From positions 1 to 48,834 of the forward strand of contig CALXZC010000005.1 of NCBI GenBank assembly GCA_944393135.1: a stretch of 48,834 nt of DNA. The letters run 5' to 3'. The notes under the pieces were generated by a model. The model ran no database searches and had not been told where the DNA came from. It saw only the letters and a program-made list of their open reading frames with translations. This stretch comes from an uncultured Clostridia bacterium (GTDB lineage: Bacteria; Bacillota; Clostridia; TANB77; CAG-508). Positions 15,586 through 25,604 of this stretch are shown here, piece by piece (position 1 is the stretch's first letter; every line of letters starts with the position of its first letter). Both the position numbers and the translations under genes were made by a program.

Positions 15586-18500
15586 TTATCTATCTATATT
15601 TTTATATCTATGATATGCAAATGTTGCAGTTGCTATTAATGCTACTAAAGTGATTACTATTAATATTGTTCTTCCTGCATATGGTAATTTTCCTGGTGCT
15701 GTTGTTTCATCTCCATTATTTTGATTATCATTATTTTCTTTATCTTTGTTATAGTTTAATACATCATCTATTCCTCCAACATATTCTCCGTCTATATAGC
15801 ATTTTGCTTCTGCTTCGTTTTCTACTTCTAGTGTGTTTATTGTTTCTATTTCTTTATCTTCTATGCTTGCAATTTCTTTAATATATAAATATAAATTATC
15901 GCTTTCGATTAATTCATCATAGTTTTCTAAATCCTCTGATTTTATATTTATAGTTATTGAATATGTTCCATCTGCTTCTTTTTTTATTTCTGTTTCTTTC
16001 CAAGTTTCTATTTCTTTATCTCCTTGTGTTCCTGATAAATAATAATAATGTTTATAATCATTGCTTTCATCACCTATCTTTATTCCATCTATTTTTATTG
16101 TTATTTCTCCTGATAAAATTGATAAGTCATTTGAGTTAAAATATATTTTTACTTCTTGTATTTTAGCTTTTGCGTTTTCAAAGTTTGATGGTACTGGTTC
16201 TTTTGATGGTTCTGGATTTTCTTTTTCATTTACTGTTATTTCTTGTGTTGTACTTCTTATTACTCCATTTTCTGTATATCTTATTGTTATACTTTTTGTT
16301 CCTACCTGTAAATTGTCTCCTCCTATTATTTCATAGTCTGTTATTTCATGGCTTGAACCGTCACTATATTTTGCAATTATTTTTATTCCAGTTTTATCAA
16401 AATTTTCTCCTTCTTCGTATTCTGTCTTATTTGGTGCTTTATCTATATATATTTCTGTTAGTACTATTACTTCTTCTACTTCGCTATTTACTGTTATTTC
16501 TTGTATTGTTTCTTTTGTTACTCCATTTTCTGTATATCTTATTGTTATAGTTTGTGTTCCTATTTGTAAGTTTTCTCCTCCTATTATTTCATAATTTGTT
16601 ACTTCTTTACTTGAACCATCACTATATTTTGCTATTATCTTCATTCCTATTTTATCAAAATTTTCCCCTTCTTGATATATTGTTTTGTCTGGAGATTGCT
16701 CTATATATATTTCTGTTAATATTACTTGTTTCTTGTTTACTGTTATTTTTTGTGTTGTTTCTTTTGTTACTCCATTTTCTGTATATCTTATTGTTATACT
16801 TGTTGTTCCTGCTTGTAAATTATCTCCATCTATTACATCATAGTTTGTTACTTCATGACTTGAGCCATCACTGTATTTTGCAATTATCTTCATTCCTGTT
16901 TTATCAAAACTTTCTCCCTCTTCATATTCTGTTTTTGTTGGGGCTTGTTCTACACTTATTTCTGTTAGCAGTACTAATTTCTTATTTACTGTTATCTCTT
17001 GTGTTGTTTCTTTTATTATTCCATTTTCTATATATCTTATTTTTACAGTTGTTGTTCCTGCTTGTAAATTATCTCCATCTATTACATCATAGTTTGTTAC
17101 TTCATGACTTGAGCCATCACTATATTTTGCAATTACTATCATTCCTGTTTTATCAAAGTTTTCTCCTTCTTGATATACTGTTTTCGTAGGTGCTTTGTCT
17201 ATATATATTTCTGTTAATGTAACTGGCTCTGGTTCTTCTTCCACTTCATTTGTATACGCTTTTATACATAGATTTCCTGGATATCCTTCTAATGTTGATA
17301 AGTCTGTCCAATAGTTTGCTTCAAAGCCTGCTTCTGTAGCCCAATAGCTTTCTCCTGGATTTACTTCCGCATCTTGCCATGATGTATCTTGTACAGGGCT
17401 TTCTAGTGCTATTAACTTTTCTCCTTCTGTATTTATTATTTGTAACACTACAGAGAATTTATCTCCTGTAAGCTTTACAGGTTCTGCTAGCTCTAACACA
17501 TGAAATCCTGGTTCTTCTGTTGCTGTTTCTCCTTCTTTTAGTTTTACTTCTACTAAATCGCTTTTTGCTTTACTATCTCCATTTGGGTTTACATATACTT
17601 TATATTCATAACCTTGGTATGAGAATACGCTTATTTTGTCTAATTCTTCATTTTTACTCCTATCTCTTGTAAATACATTTGCTAGGTTCAATTCCCCCTC
17701 AGATGTTACTGATAAATTTATTGCTGGTCCTAATAAATCATTTTGATATATATTGTCATAATCTTTTCCATATGTTGCTTTTTCTATTCCTGCCATATTT
17801 GTATACACATTACAATCTTCGTATGACATATACATATATCCATTGTCGCCTATTTCTACTATTGCATCTTCTCCTTCTATTCTTCCCTTTCCTTCTCCAT
17901 ATATTAAATCTAGATTATATGTTACTTGGTTATCTGGTACTTGTTCTGGTGTAAGCCATCCGTTTTGTATACATATTTCTGTATTTTGTTCAAATATTGC
18001 TGTCTTTATATCTATTACTTTTTGTGTTATTTCATCTCCCCATGAATTTTTTACTATCCACGCTCCATTTCCTTGTGGTTTTTGTTCTTCATTAAAGTTA
18101 TCTCTACTATAATTGTCATCCCAACCTATTATTACTACTGCATGGTCTATTCCTTCTGTTTCTGGGTCTTTACTATACATTGCTCCTGTCTTATTGTTAT
18201 ATCCTTTTCCCATCATATCTGCTCCATGTACGTTTACATATATTCCTCCATAATTTACTATATGCTCTTTCATCATTTGCATTACTTGTGCTCTTTCTTC
18301 TGCTGTTACTGATGGAAATTCTTTTGTATCATATAATGTTGTTGTTACTTCTTTATTTTCTATTTGTGAAATATCTATATTATTTTCATTATTTTCAAAT
18401 GGTAGTGATTTTTCATCTACTGCTCCTAGTCCGTTTGTCAAATATGCTGATGCCATCCAGAAGTTTCCACCATCACTTAAGTTTCTTGTAAATCCATATT

Positions 18501-18999
18501 CATTTATTTTATTGTTTAAAAATGCTGACCTTGTTGATGCATAGTTCATGTGTCTTTCTGAGAAATCATATGATATTACAGGTAATGATGCATTTTTATC
18601 ACTTAATCCTAATGCACTTTCTAATACTGCTAATGTTGCAAACGCCCAACATGAGTTTGTTTGCATTTGGTCTCTTATTACTAGATTTTCTGGTATTACA
18701 TTCCTTAAGTCATATTGTGATGGTATTGATGCTCTTAATAAACTTCCTGCTTTAAATACATTTGTCATGTTTTTTAGATATGTTGTATTATCTGTATTTG
18801 GTACTATATCATATTTTCTAGGCTCTACTGTATTTTTCCTTTCTTCTTCACTTAAGTTAAGCCATTTTTTATATGCTTCTGAATATTCTGCTTCTTTTAC
18901 TTGTATTTCCATATTATCTGTAGCATATACTATTCCCATAGAAAATATGGCTATTATTATAAGTATTATACTTAATAATTTTACTAAATTATTTTTCAT
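15586..18999 (-). CDS. secreted papain-like (C1) cysteine protease with lectin-like domain, four Ig-like repeats and C-terminal anchor
   Basis: A 1137-residue exported protein. Residues 1-26 are a signal peptide. A C1A peptidase domain follows with Gln111 (oxyanion), Cys117 (QTNSCWAF), His286 (GIDHAVVIIGWDD) and Asn318 (WIVKNSWG). Next is a beta-rich region of the lectin-like type often attached to Firmicute C1 proteases. From about residue 600 come four repeats of some 80 residues, each with (E/Q)GExFDKxGxxIIAKYSDGSS, typical of bacterial Ig-like Big_3 domains. The tail has LPYAG at 1105-1109, a hydrophobic helix and a basic end (YHRYKNIDR), resembling a sortase signal. It is monocistronic. 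Substrates are unknown; attachment to the cell wall is inferred. Confidence 0.88.
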   Translation of the reverse strand: MKNNLVKLLSIILIIIAIFSMGIVYATDNMEIQVKEAEYSEAYKKWLNLSEEERKNTVEPRKYDIVPNTDNTTYLKNMTNVFKAGSLLRASIPSQYDLRNVIPENLVIRDQMQTNSCWAFATLAVLESALGLSDKNASLPVISYDFSERHMNYASTRSAFLNNKINEYGFTRNLSDGGNFWMASAYLTNGLGAVDEKSLPFENNENNIDISQIENKEVTTTLYDTKEFPSVTAEERAQVMQMMKEHIVNYGGIYVNVHGADMMGKGYNNKTGAMYSKDPETEGIDHAVVIIGWDDNYSRDNFNEEQKPQGNGAWIVKNSWGDEITQKVIDIKTAIFEQNTEICIQNGWLTPEQVPDNQVTYNLDLIYGEGKGRIEGEDAIVEIGDNGYMYMSYEDCNVYTNMAGIEKATYGKDYDNIYQNDLLGPAINLSVTSEGELNLANVFTRDRSKNEELDKISVFSYQGYEYKVYVNPNGDSKAKSDLVEVKLKEGETATEEPGFHVLELAEPVKLTGDKFSVVLQIINTEGEKLIALESPVQDTSWQDAEVNPGESYWATEAGFEANYWTDLSTLEGYPGNLCIKAYTNEVEEEPEPVTLTEIYIDKAPTKTVYQEGENFDKTGMIVIAKYSDGSSHEVTNYDVIDGDNLQAGTTTVKIRYIENGIIKETTQEITVNKKLVLLTEISVEQAPTKTEYEEGESFDKTGMKIIAKYSDGSSHEVTNYDVIDGDNLQAGTTSITIRYTENGVTKETTQKITVNKKQVILTEIYIEQSPDKTIYQEGENFDKIGMKIIAKYSDGSSKEVTNYEIIGGENLQIGTQTITIRYTENGVTKETIQEITVNSEVEEVIVLTEIYIDKAPNKTEYEEGENFDKTGIKIIAKYSDGSSHEITDYEIIGGDNLQVGTKSITIRYTENGVIRSTTQEITVNEKENPEPSKEPVPSNFENAKAKIQEVKIYFNSNDLSILSGEITIKIDGIKIGDESNDYKHYYYLSGTQGDKEIETWKETEIKKEADGTYSITINIKSEDLENYDELIESDNLYLYIKEIASIEDKEIETINTLEVENEAEAKCYIDGEYVGGIDDVLNYNKDKENNDNQNNGDETTAPGKLPYAGRTILIVITLVALIATATFAYHRYKNIDR

Positions 19000-19105
19000 T
19001 TCTTTTGTCTCCTCATATTTTTTATCCTTACTTCTAGCTTAGCATTTTTCTTGTTTTTTTTCAATTAAATTTACATATTTAACATATTTGTAATATTTCT
19101 GTAAT

Positions 19106-19139
19106 AAAAAAAAATAAAGCTATTTGGGAAAATAACTTT
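19106..19139 (-). terminator. terminator of infC-rpmI-rplT
   Basis: On the minus strand, AAAG-T-TATTT pairs with AAATA-G-CTTT (one mismatch) and is followed by a run of nine T. It lies 15 bases after the rplT stop. Confidence 0.85.
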
Positions 19140-19154
19140 ATCTTTATTTATTTT

Positions 19155-19505
19155 TTACGCTTTTTTTGATATTTCAGCAATTTCTGTAAAAGCTTTTGGA
19201 TCTGATACTGCAATTTCTGCTAGCATTTTTCTATTTATTGTTACATTTGCTTTTTTTAGTCCTGCTATCATTTTGCTATATGTTGTTCCATTCATTCTTG
19301 CTGCTGCATTTATTCTTGCTATCCATAGTTTTCTAAAATCACTCTTTTTCTTTTTTCTTCCTACATAAGCATATGTTAATGATTTCATTACTGCTTGGTT
19401 AGCATTTCTAAATCTATAGCTTTTTGCTCCATAATATCCTTTTGCTTGTTTCAATATTTTTTTATGTCTTGCTCTTGTTGTTCTTGCTGTTTTTACTCTT
19501 GCCAT
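19155..19505 (-). CDS. rplT: 50S ribosomal protein L20
   Basis: A 116-residue basic protein beginning [19 protein letters not shown], with the family motifs [19 protein letters not shown] and [11 protein letters not shown]. It binds 23S rRNA early in 50S assembly. In Firmicutes it also represses its own operon by binding the leader mRNA, and a candidate leader is present upstream of infC. It is the last gene of the infC-rpmI-rplT operon, followed by a terminator. Confidence 0.98.
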   Translation of the reverse strand: MARVKTARTTRARHKKILKQAKGYYGAKSYRFRNANQAVMKSLTYAYVGRKKKKSDFRKLWIARINAAARMNGTTYSKMIAGLKKANVTINRKMLAEIAVSDPKAFTEIAEISKKA

Positions 19506-19532
19506 TATAATTCACCTTCCTTTGATTTCTTA

Positions 19533-19736
19533 TTAGTTTCCATATGGTAATAATTTCTTGATTGTTTTTTCGCATGTTTTATCTGCATATGCGTTTTGAA
19601 TTTTTCCTGATTTCTTTTGTCTTCTTGTTTTGTTTGCAAGTAAGTGTCTTCTGTTTGATTTTGTTCTTTTTACTTTTCCTGTAGCTGTTAAAGAATATCT
19701 CTTTTTAGCTGATTTATTTGTTTTTAATTTTGGCAT
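19533..19736 (-). CDS. rpmI: 50S ribosomal protein L35
   Basis: A 67-residue, highly basic protein starting MPKLKTNKSAKKRYSLTATG, the L35 signature, with HLLANKTRRQKK in the middle. Length is normal. It lies between infC and rplT with short gaps and a good RBS, the standard order in Firmicutes. Confidence 0.98.
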   Translation of the reverse strand: MPKLKTNKSAKKRYSLTATGKVKRTKSNRRHLLANKTRRQKKSGKIQNAYADKTCEKTIKKLLPYGN

Positions 19737-19776
19737 AACTAAAACTCCTTTCGCTTTTTTTATATTTTATAGCAGA

Positions 19777-20292
19777 TTATTTTTCTGCTTTTTTAGCTAA
19801 AATTACAAACATATTTCTGCCTTCTAATTTAGGATTTTTTTCAACAGTTGCAACTTCTTCTAAGTTTTCTATAAACTTATTTAAAACTATTTCTCCTGCT
19901 TTTGAGTTATTAATTTCTCTTCCTCTAAATCTTACTGTTATTCTTACTTTGTTGCCATCTGCTAAAAATTTTTGTGCATTTTTTAATTTAAAGCCAAAGT
20001 CATGTTCTTCAATATTTGGAGTAACTCTTATTTCTTTTACTTCTAATACTCTTTGTTTTTTCTTTGCTTCTTTTTCTTTTTTTGCTTGTTCAAACTTATA
20101 TTTTCCATAGTTCATTATTTTACATACTACTGGATTTGCGTTTGGTGCAACTAATACTAGGTCTAAGTTCTTTTCTTCTGCTTTTTCTAATGCTTCCTCT
20201 AATGATATTACTCCTAGTTTTTCTCCATTTTCTCCTATTAATTGAACTTCCTTTGCTCTAATTTGTCTGTTGATTGGTAATTCTTGTTTTAT
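19777..20292 (-). CDS. infC: translation initiation factor IF-3, probable ATA start
   Basis: About 171 residues: the N-terminal domain (LPINRQIRAKEVQLIGENGE), a helical linker (FEQAKKEKEAKKKQRVLEVKEI) and the C-terminal 30S-binding domain (DFGFKLKNAQKFLADGNKVRITVRFRGREI). IF-3 checks the initiator codon and keeps subunits apart. There is no ATG at the N-terminus. A Shine-Dalgarno GGAGGTG is followed 6-8 bases later by ATA at 20292-20290. A rare non-AUG start is typical of infC, because IF-3 then represses its own translation. The alternative TTG at 20307 overlaps the Shine-Dalgarno itself and is unlikely. Confidence 0.9.
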   Translation of the reverse strand: MKQELPINRQIRAKEVQLIGENGEKLGVISLEEALEKAEEKNLDLVLVAPNANPVVCKIMNYGKYKFEQAKKEKEAKKKQRVLEVKEIRVTPNIEEHDFGFKLKNAQKFLADGNKVRITVRFRGREINNSKAGEIVLNKFIENLEEVATVEKNPKLEGRNMFVILAKKAEK

Positions 20293-20319
20293 AAAAAACA
20301 CCTCCAATAATAAAAAAAA

Positions 20320-20432
20320 TTGACTTTGTTACAAGCCAAATAATACAATTAGCATACGCTAAACCTTTTTATTTGTAACCACAGCCCACTAAGACTTAGG
20401 TGAGAAGTTTTACTTCTTCTTGTAACATAAAT
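20320..20432 (-). promoter_or_regulatory. L20-type leader of the infC operon (transcription attenuation)
   Basis: The roughly 140-base leader between the promoter and infC contains GTTACAAG near its start and CTTGTAAC near its end, an 8-bp long-range pair. Between them are CTTCTCACC and CTTAGTGGG segments. A run of T follows the distal arm, so one fold can act as a terminator. The position matches the L20-responsive leader of Firmicute infC-rpmI-rplT operons. The assignment is by position and pairing, not by covariance search. Confidence 0.65.
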
Positions 20433-20433
20433 T

Positions 20434-20463
20434 ATTATACAATACTCAAACTACTTTTGTCAA
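20434..20463 (-). promoter_or_regulatory. sigma-A promoter of infC-rpmI-rplT
   Basis: A perfect TTGACA (20458-20463) and a perfect TATAAT (20434-20439) are separated by 18 bases on the minus strand, just upstream of the L20-type leader. Confidence 0.85.
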
Positions 20464-20629
20464 GTGTTTTTTAAAATTTTTGTATTTATTCTCAAAACCA
20501 TTCTACATTCATTTTGTACCTACTTTCTAGAATAATAAGTTTTACACAATTTATCATGTAGCAGCTACTCTTTGCCTATTTTTTTGTTAAAATTATATTA
20601 AATTTTACAAGGTTTACAGGGAGGTTACA

Positions 20630-20848
20630 GTGAAATTTAAAAGATTGAAAGATTTAAGAGAAGATCATGATTTATTTCAAAAGCAGATAGCTCAAGTACT
20701 TGGCATTTCTCAACAATATTACTCTGAGTATGAAAAAGGTAATAGAACTATTCCCATATCACATTTAATCACTTTAGCAAAATATTATGGAACCTCAATA
20801 GATTATATAGTAGGATTATCTGATAATAAAAATAAAACAAGCCAATAA
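20630..20848 (+). CDS. small XRE-family (HTH) transcriptional regulator
   Basis: A 72-residue protein that is almost only a lambda-repressor-type helix-turn-helix: KRLKDLREDHDLFQKQIAQV, then LGISQQYYSEYEKGNRTIP. The start is GTG with GGGAGG five bases upstream. It has a short C-terminal tail and no sensor domain, like many small Firmicute regulators. It is divergent from infC and convergent with spoVT, with which it shares a terminator. Its targets are unknown. Confidence 0.82.
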   Translation: MKFKRLKDLREDHDLFQKQIAQVLGISQQYYSEYEKGNRTIPISHLITLAKYYGTSIDYIVGLSDNKNKTSQ

Positions 20849-20886
20849 TTTTATTACTAAAATTTATAAGCTTGTTTTATTTTTTT
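20834..20886. terminator. bidirectional terminator between the XRE gene and spoVT
   Basis: AAAACAAGC (20834-20842) pairs with GCTTGTTTT (20870-20878) across an AT-rich loop. T-runs follow on both strands. It overlaps the end of the XRE coding sequence. Confidence 0.65.
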
Positions 20887-21439
20887 ATATATCCATCTGT
20901 GTTCCTAAAAATGTAGCCGCTGACTGTGCTACTTTTTGTTCTACTTCATTCATTTTTTTATTTGCTTCTTTTGACATAAGGATAACTGTTCCTATTGTAT
21001 CTCCATTTGATATTATAGGATATACAATCTGTGCGTTATTTTTTCTTTCTTGATTTTCATTTTTAGTTATAGGCATTGCAATATCACTATTATCTTTACT
21101 CATATATACTTCTTTATCTTCCATTAGTTGTTCTAATTCTGGACTTACGTCTTGCTCTAAAAATTCCTTTTTAGAACCTCCTGATACTGCTATTACTGTA
21201 TCTTTATCTGTTATACATGCAATATGTCCTGTTGTTTTTGATAAAGTTTCTGCATAACCTGCTGCAAACTCTGATAATTCTCCTATAGGTGAATATTTTT
21301 TTAATATAATCTGTCCTTCTCTATCTGTAAAAATTTCTAATGGTTCACCTTCTTTTATTCTTAGTGTTTTTCTAATTTCCTTTGGAATAACAACTCTTCC
21401 CAAATCATCTATTCTTCTTACAACTCCAGTTGCTTTCAT
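20885..21439 (-). CDS. spoVT: stage V sporulation protein T, AbrB-family regulator
   Basis: A 184-residue regulator. The N-terminal AbrB swapped-hairpin DNA-binding domain reads MKATGVVRRIDDLGRVVIPK and continues with EIRKTLRIKEGEPLEIFTD. The C-terminal part (residues 55-180) is a GAF-like domain, the arrangement unique to SpoVT. Length is close to the 178 residues of the Bacillus protein. SpoVT modulates sigma-G-dependent genes in the forespore, including spoVA in Bacillus. It is a single gene next to the fbp terminator. Confidence 0.93.
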   Translation of the reverse strand: MKATGVVRRIDDLGRVVIPKEIRKTLRIKEGEPLEIFTDREGQIILKKYSPIGELSEFAAGYAETLSKTTGHIACITDKDTVIAVSGGSKKEFLEQDVSPELEQLMEDKEVYMSKDNSDIAMPITKNENQERKNNAQIVYPIISNGDTIGTVILMSKEANKKMNEVEQKVAQSAATFLGTQMDI

Positions 21440-21522
21440 AATTTTCCTCCTCTTATTTATGCTTTTTTCTTTATATTCTTATTATTACAAAAAAGGAAAA
21501 AATTATTCATTTTTCTAAAATT

Positions 21523-21549
21523 AAAAAGACCTTAAAAATTGGTCTTTTA
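21523..21549 (-). terminator. terminator of the KAP-fbp transcript
   Basis: AAAAGACC pairs with GGTCTTTT around a 9-base AT loop and is followed by T-rich sequence on the minus strand. The stem overlaps the stop codon of the frameshifted, full-length fbp. Its place just after this stop, and 220 bases past the zero-frame stop, supports the +1 frame being the real one. Confidence 0.75.
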
Positions 21550-23512
21550 TTTTCTTTGTTTTAATTCGCCTATTTCATAGTATTTTAATAGTTCTTCTAG
21601 ATCTTTTATTTCTTCTTTTAAAGTCTTACCTATATCTGTATCTCCTACGCGTTTTCTTTCAATTCCTTTTTTCTTTACAATTATTTCTGACATTATATCT
21701 TTTTCTTCTTCTATTACTTTTTCTACAGATTCAAATGGTTTATTTTGGCTAAGTAATAGTCCATAAGAATTATATGTAAGTATATATCCTGCATTTCCTG
21801 TTTTTTTCTGATAACTTTTGGCAAAACCTCCGGTCTATTACTAATAGTTTCCCATTTCCTCTTATTGGACTTTCTCCATCTTTTGCTTTTACTGGCATAT
21901 GTCCATTTACTATATGAGATTCTTTTATATCAAGATTAAATTCTTTTAAGATTTTATCACATATTTTTTCATCATATGTTAGTGTATAATATGGATTTTT
22001 TACTTCTTTACTCATTTCTTTATCTTTTACAAAATAACTTTCATATGTTGCCATTTTTTCTTTTCCAAAGAACGGAGAATCTGGTGATATCCACAAATAC
22101 CACATTATATCTCTTAAATTTCTATCAATATTTTCTTTATTAATCCAAATTTTATTTACAATATCATTTACTTGATCTAAGTATTCCTTTCCTTTTACTT
22201 TCTTTCCCAAAAATTCAACTTCTTTAAATTCCCCTGTGCTTGTCATTGGAATACATGCATGGAATAATAAGTTAGAATTAAATATTGTATACAATTCTCC
22301 CTTTTTGTATAAAAAGTCTATATGCTCATTTAATTTGGGGCTGTTTTTAAAGGATTCACAAAGCCTTTCCATTACTTCTTTTTCTTCTACTGTTAATTCG
22401 TATATATTCCCTTTTATAAGTGTCGGAAAGTTTGTATCATTTATTTCGTATTTTTTCCCTTCTATTTCGACATAACCTTTTTCTAAATTCATTTTATCTA
22501 GCAATAATCTATTATCTAAATTATATTCTGGATGTCTTTTTATCATTTGTCCTTCTAGTTTAAATTGTATTATTGTAATTGCTTTATGTATTTTGGAAAT
22601 ATTCATTTTATCACTTTCATCATATTTTGTTTCATCAAATACTTTTGGATAGAAATTTTTACAGTCATCATTTTTATAGGTTTCCATAGCAAATGTTGAT
22701 AGTGGTCTTATGTTTATACCATAACTATCTTCTAATATTCCTATATTATTATATCTAGCACAAATTCTTACAACAGTTGCTATACTTGCTTCATTTCCAG
22801 CTGTTGCCCCCATCCATAATATATCATGATTTCCCCATTGTATATCTATACTATGGAATTTTTCTAATTTTTCTATTACCAAATCTGGTCTAAGTCCTCT
22901 ATCAAATATATCTCCTATTATATGTAAATGGTCTATTGCCATTCTTTTTATTAAGTTTGATATAGCTATTATAAAGCTTTCGGCTTGATTTAAATTGATT
23001 ATTGTGCTTATTATTGCCTTATAATATCTTTCTTTATCTTTTTCATTTCTCGCCTGTGAGTTCAATAGTTCATCTATTACATATTCAAATCCACTAGTTA
23101 TCGCTTTCCTTACTTTTGACCTTGTGTATTTTGAACTAACATTTTTTGCAACCTCTACTAATCGATACAATGTTATACTATACCATTCATTTATATCTTG
23201 CTCTTCTTCCTTTATTAATTTTAATTTTTCTTCAGGATAATAAATAAGTGTTGCAAGTGTTGTTCTTTCTTTTTTGCTTATTGTATTTCCAAAAATGTCA
23301 TTTATTTTACTTTTTATTATCCCTCCACCATTATTAAGAATATGCTCAAATGGAGCATATTCTCCGTGTATATCACTTAGGAACATTTCTGTTCCTTTTG
23401 GCAAATTTAAAATTGCTTGTAAATTTATAATTTCTTCGGCTACTTCATAAATATTCTTATATTCTTTACTCAGCAACTTTAAATATTTATTTTTATTATA
23501 ATTTTCATTCAT
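21547..23512 (-). CDS. fbp: class III fructose-1,6-bisphosphatase, with +1 frameshift at CGG
   Basis: This gluconeogenic enzyme converts fructose-1,6-bisphosphate to fructose-6-phosphate and belongs to the metallophosphatase-like class III found in Firmicutes. Metal-site motifs are visible: FLSDIHGEYAPFEHIL, HIIGDIFDRGLRPD, IQWGNHDILWMGA and VNGHMPVKAKDGESPI. The zero frame runs to ...GKLLVID, then CGG at 21830-21832, and ends 20 codons later in an unrelated tail. Skipping the C gives GGFAKSYQKKTGNAGYILTY and about 94 more residues ending ...IGELKQRK, for about 654 in total, the family length. It follows the KAP NTPase by 14 bases and probably shares its transcript. Confidence 0.9.
21830..21832 (-). 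other. in-frame CGG at +1 frameshift site, fbp codon 561
   Basis: Context is GAC CGG AGG in the zero frame. The +1 reading GAC (C) GGA GGT gives Asp-Gly-Gly-Phe, the conserved class III FBPase motif. Confidence 0.82.
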
Positions 23513-23526
23513 ATTTTACTTCCTTT

Positions 23527-25522
23527 TTAGCTCTCTACTTCTTCAATTACTTCCTTATCCCCTATTCTTGATAAGAAATTTATCTTGTATTTACCTAAAA
23601 TATATCCCAAACTATCTGAAAATTCTTTTAACATAACAATTTTAATGCTTGGGTCTTTTCCTTTCAAATAGTCATCTATTATTTGTTTTAATTGTTTTAT
23701 ATTCTTCATTTCAGGTTCTATTTTCTTAGGATTTTTTTCTACTCTATCTAACAACTTTTCTTTTATTAAAACTATATCTTCATTGCTTGCACAAGATATT
23801 CTTTGGAATAATTGAAATGGGTCATAATACTTAAATATTGGCACGTCCATACATTCTTTATCAAACTTCTCATAAAATTGTTCCATTTTCATCGGAATAC
23901 ATTTCATTACCTCTTCTGCTTTTTCCTTAAACATCTTGTCATGTAATTGGTCATTTAACATATTAAAATGTCTTAATATATCTTCCATATCTTCGGCAAC
24001 TTCTTCTATTGCTATCTTCCCTAACTCTTCATCTACATTATCACAGTATTTTGAATTTAGTGATGCTATATTCATACCATTAAAAAATACTGATTTTAAT
24101 GTTTTTAAATCATTATCAATTAACCCTTTTCTAGAAAAATAGCTAAAATATGCAAATATCTTTACTGTATCTATTAATGTTAATTTACCTTCTTTTACAT
24201 CTTCCATAATTTCTTTTATAACATTTCCAAACTGATCATCTGATATTTTCCAATATTCTTCTGTAAGTAGCCTCTTGTATGCTGGTAAATTTTCTGTATC
24301 TACAGTATTTCTTATTGTTTCCATATTATCTTTAAAAATCTTCATATCAAATATACGTGTTCTTACATAATATTCTATAAATTTAAAGAAACGATATTCT
24401 GACTTAAAATTATAATAATAATTATTATCAAATTCTTTAATATAAAACTGCCTATTATCCATAAGTATTCTTGATGATACAAGTATTGATTTATATTCTT
24501 CATTATCTTTAATATTTACAAATTTATCTTTTGTAATCTTTCCTGCCTTTATTTCAAAAGATATTGCTATTGTAAATATTAACATTGTTTGCATAACTCT
24601 GTGATTTGTATTTGGATATGACTTATTTACCATTTCATATATTTTCTTAAAATCATTTAATGCATGTTTTAAAATTCTTAAATTTCTTGTTCCTGATTTA
24701 TTAAATGTTGATATTATTAATCCTGTATTTTCTCTTAAAAAACGTATCAAGTCTGGATTATTTTCATAACGCATTAATATTCCGATTTATTATATAATCA
24801 AATTTAGGAGCATATTCAAAAGTCTCACCAATTAGTTTTTCTTTTATTCTTTCATAATCATTTGCTTTATCAAACACATGCTCTATTTTATCTTGTATTT
24901 TCTCTACTAATGGTTTATCAATATTATTTAATTCCTCTTGTTTATCTAAAAGATATGTTGCAATAAATGTTTTCATCTCTATATTAGAACTTTTTAGTTT
25001 AGTTGATAACTCTTTTTCATTACATATAATAATTGTTTTTATATGGTCATGCTCAACAAAGTTGTTGATATATCCTAAAATATCAATAACATCTACATTT
25101 GCTCTCTCTAAATCATCAAAACAAAGTACTTTATCATCTGTTGAGAAAAATTCTCCATAATCCACTTTATCTCCATTTTGAGTTACACCAAAAAAATTAG
25201 CCATATCAATACCAGTTTTTGCATATTCTGGTATCGTATTTTGCCCATTTGTATCCATGAATTTCCTTAAATTTTTATCCATTAACTGTGTAGTTTCTAT
25301 GAAGATTTTTTTGCTTATTTCTTCTAAATTAGATATACCATATAAAGACATGTAAATGGTTGTATACCTCTTTCCATTTAATTGCATAGATTCTATTTTC
25401 TTTCTAATTTTATTATTCCAAAAATGCGTTTTTCCTGAACCCCATTCACCATTTAACATAACTGCATAATCAGTATAATCTGACCTTATATAGTCTAATA
25501 TACTTTCAACTAAATCCTCCAT
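23527..25522 (-). CDS. KAP-family P-loop NTPase, with +1 frameshift at CGG
   Basis: Two overlapping reading frames (24764-25522 and 23527-24774) form one gene of about 664 residues when the C of the CGG at 24782-24784 is skipped. The N-terminal part is a KAP-type P-loop domain: Walker A LNGEWGSGKTHFW near residue 25 and Walker B VLCFDDLER near 130. The long helical C-terminal part has no motif I recognise. KAP NTPases are usually membrane-associated or act in phage defence, but no membrane helix is evident here. Before the CGG the text is KFDYIIN; after it, GILMRYENNPDLIRFLREN continues without a break. The second frame alone could use the ATG at 24774, but it lacks a Shine-Dalgarno site. It lies upstream of fbp. 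Confidence 0.75.
24782..24784 (-). other. in-frame CGG at +1 frameshift site, KAP NTPase codon 247
   Basis: Context is AAT CGG AAT in the zero frame, with a stop six codons on. The +1 reading AAT (C) GGA ATA joins the P-loop domain to the helical domain. Confidence 0.7.
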
Positions 25523-25604
25523 TTATTTTGTTCCTCCTTTGTATATTTTCATTTTAAATTTATTATTTATTATTTATTATTAATTACTCATTATCCATAT
25601 TAAT

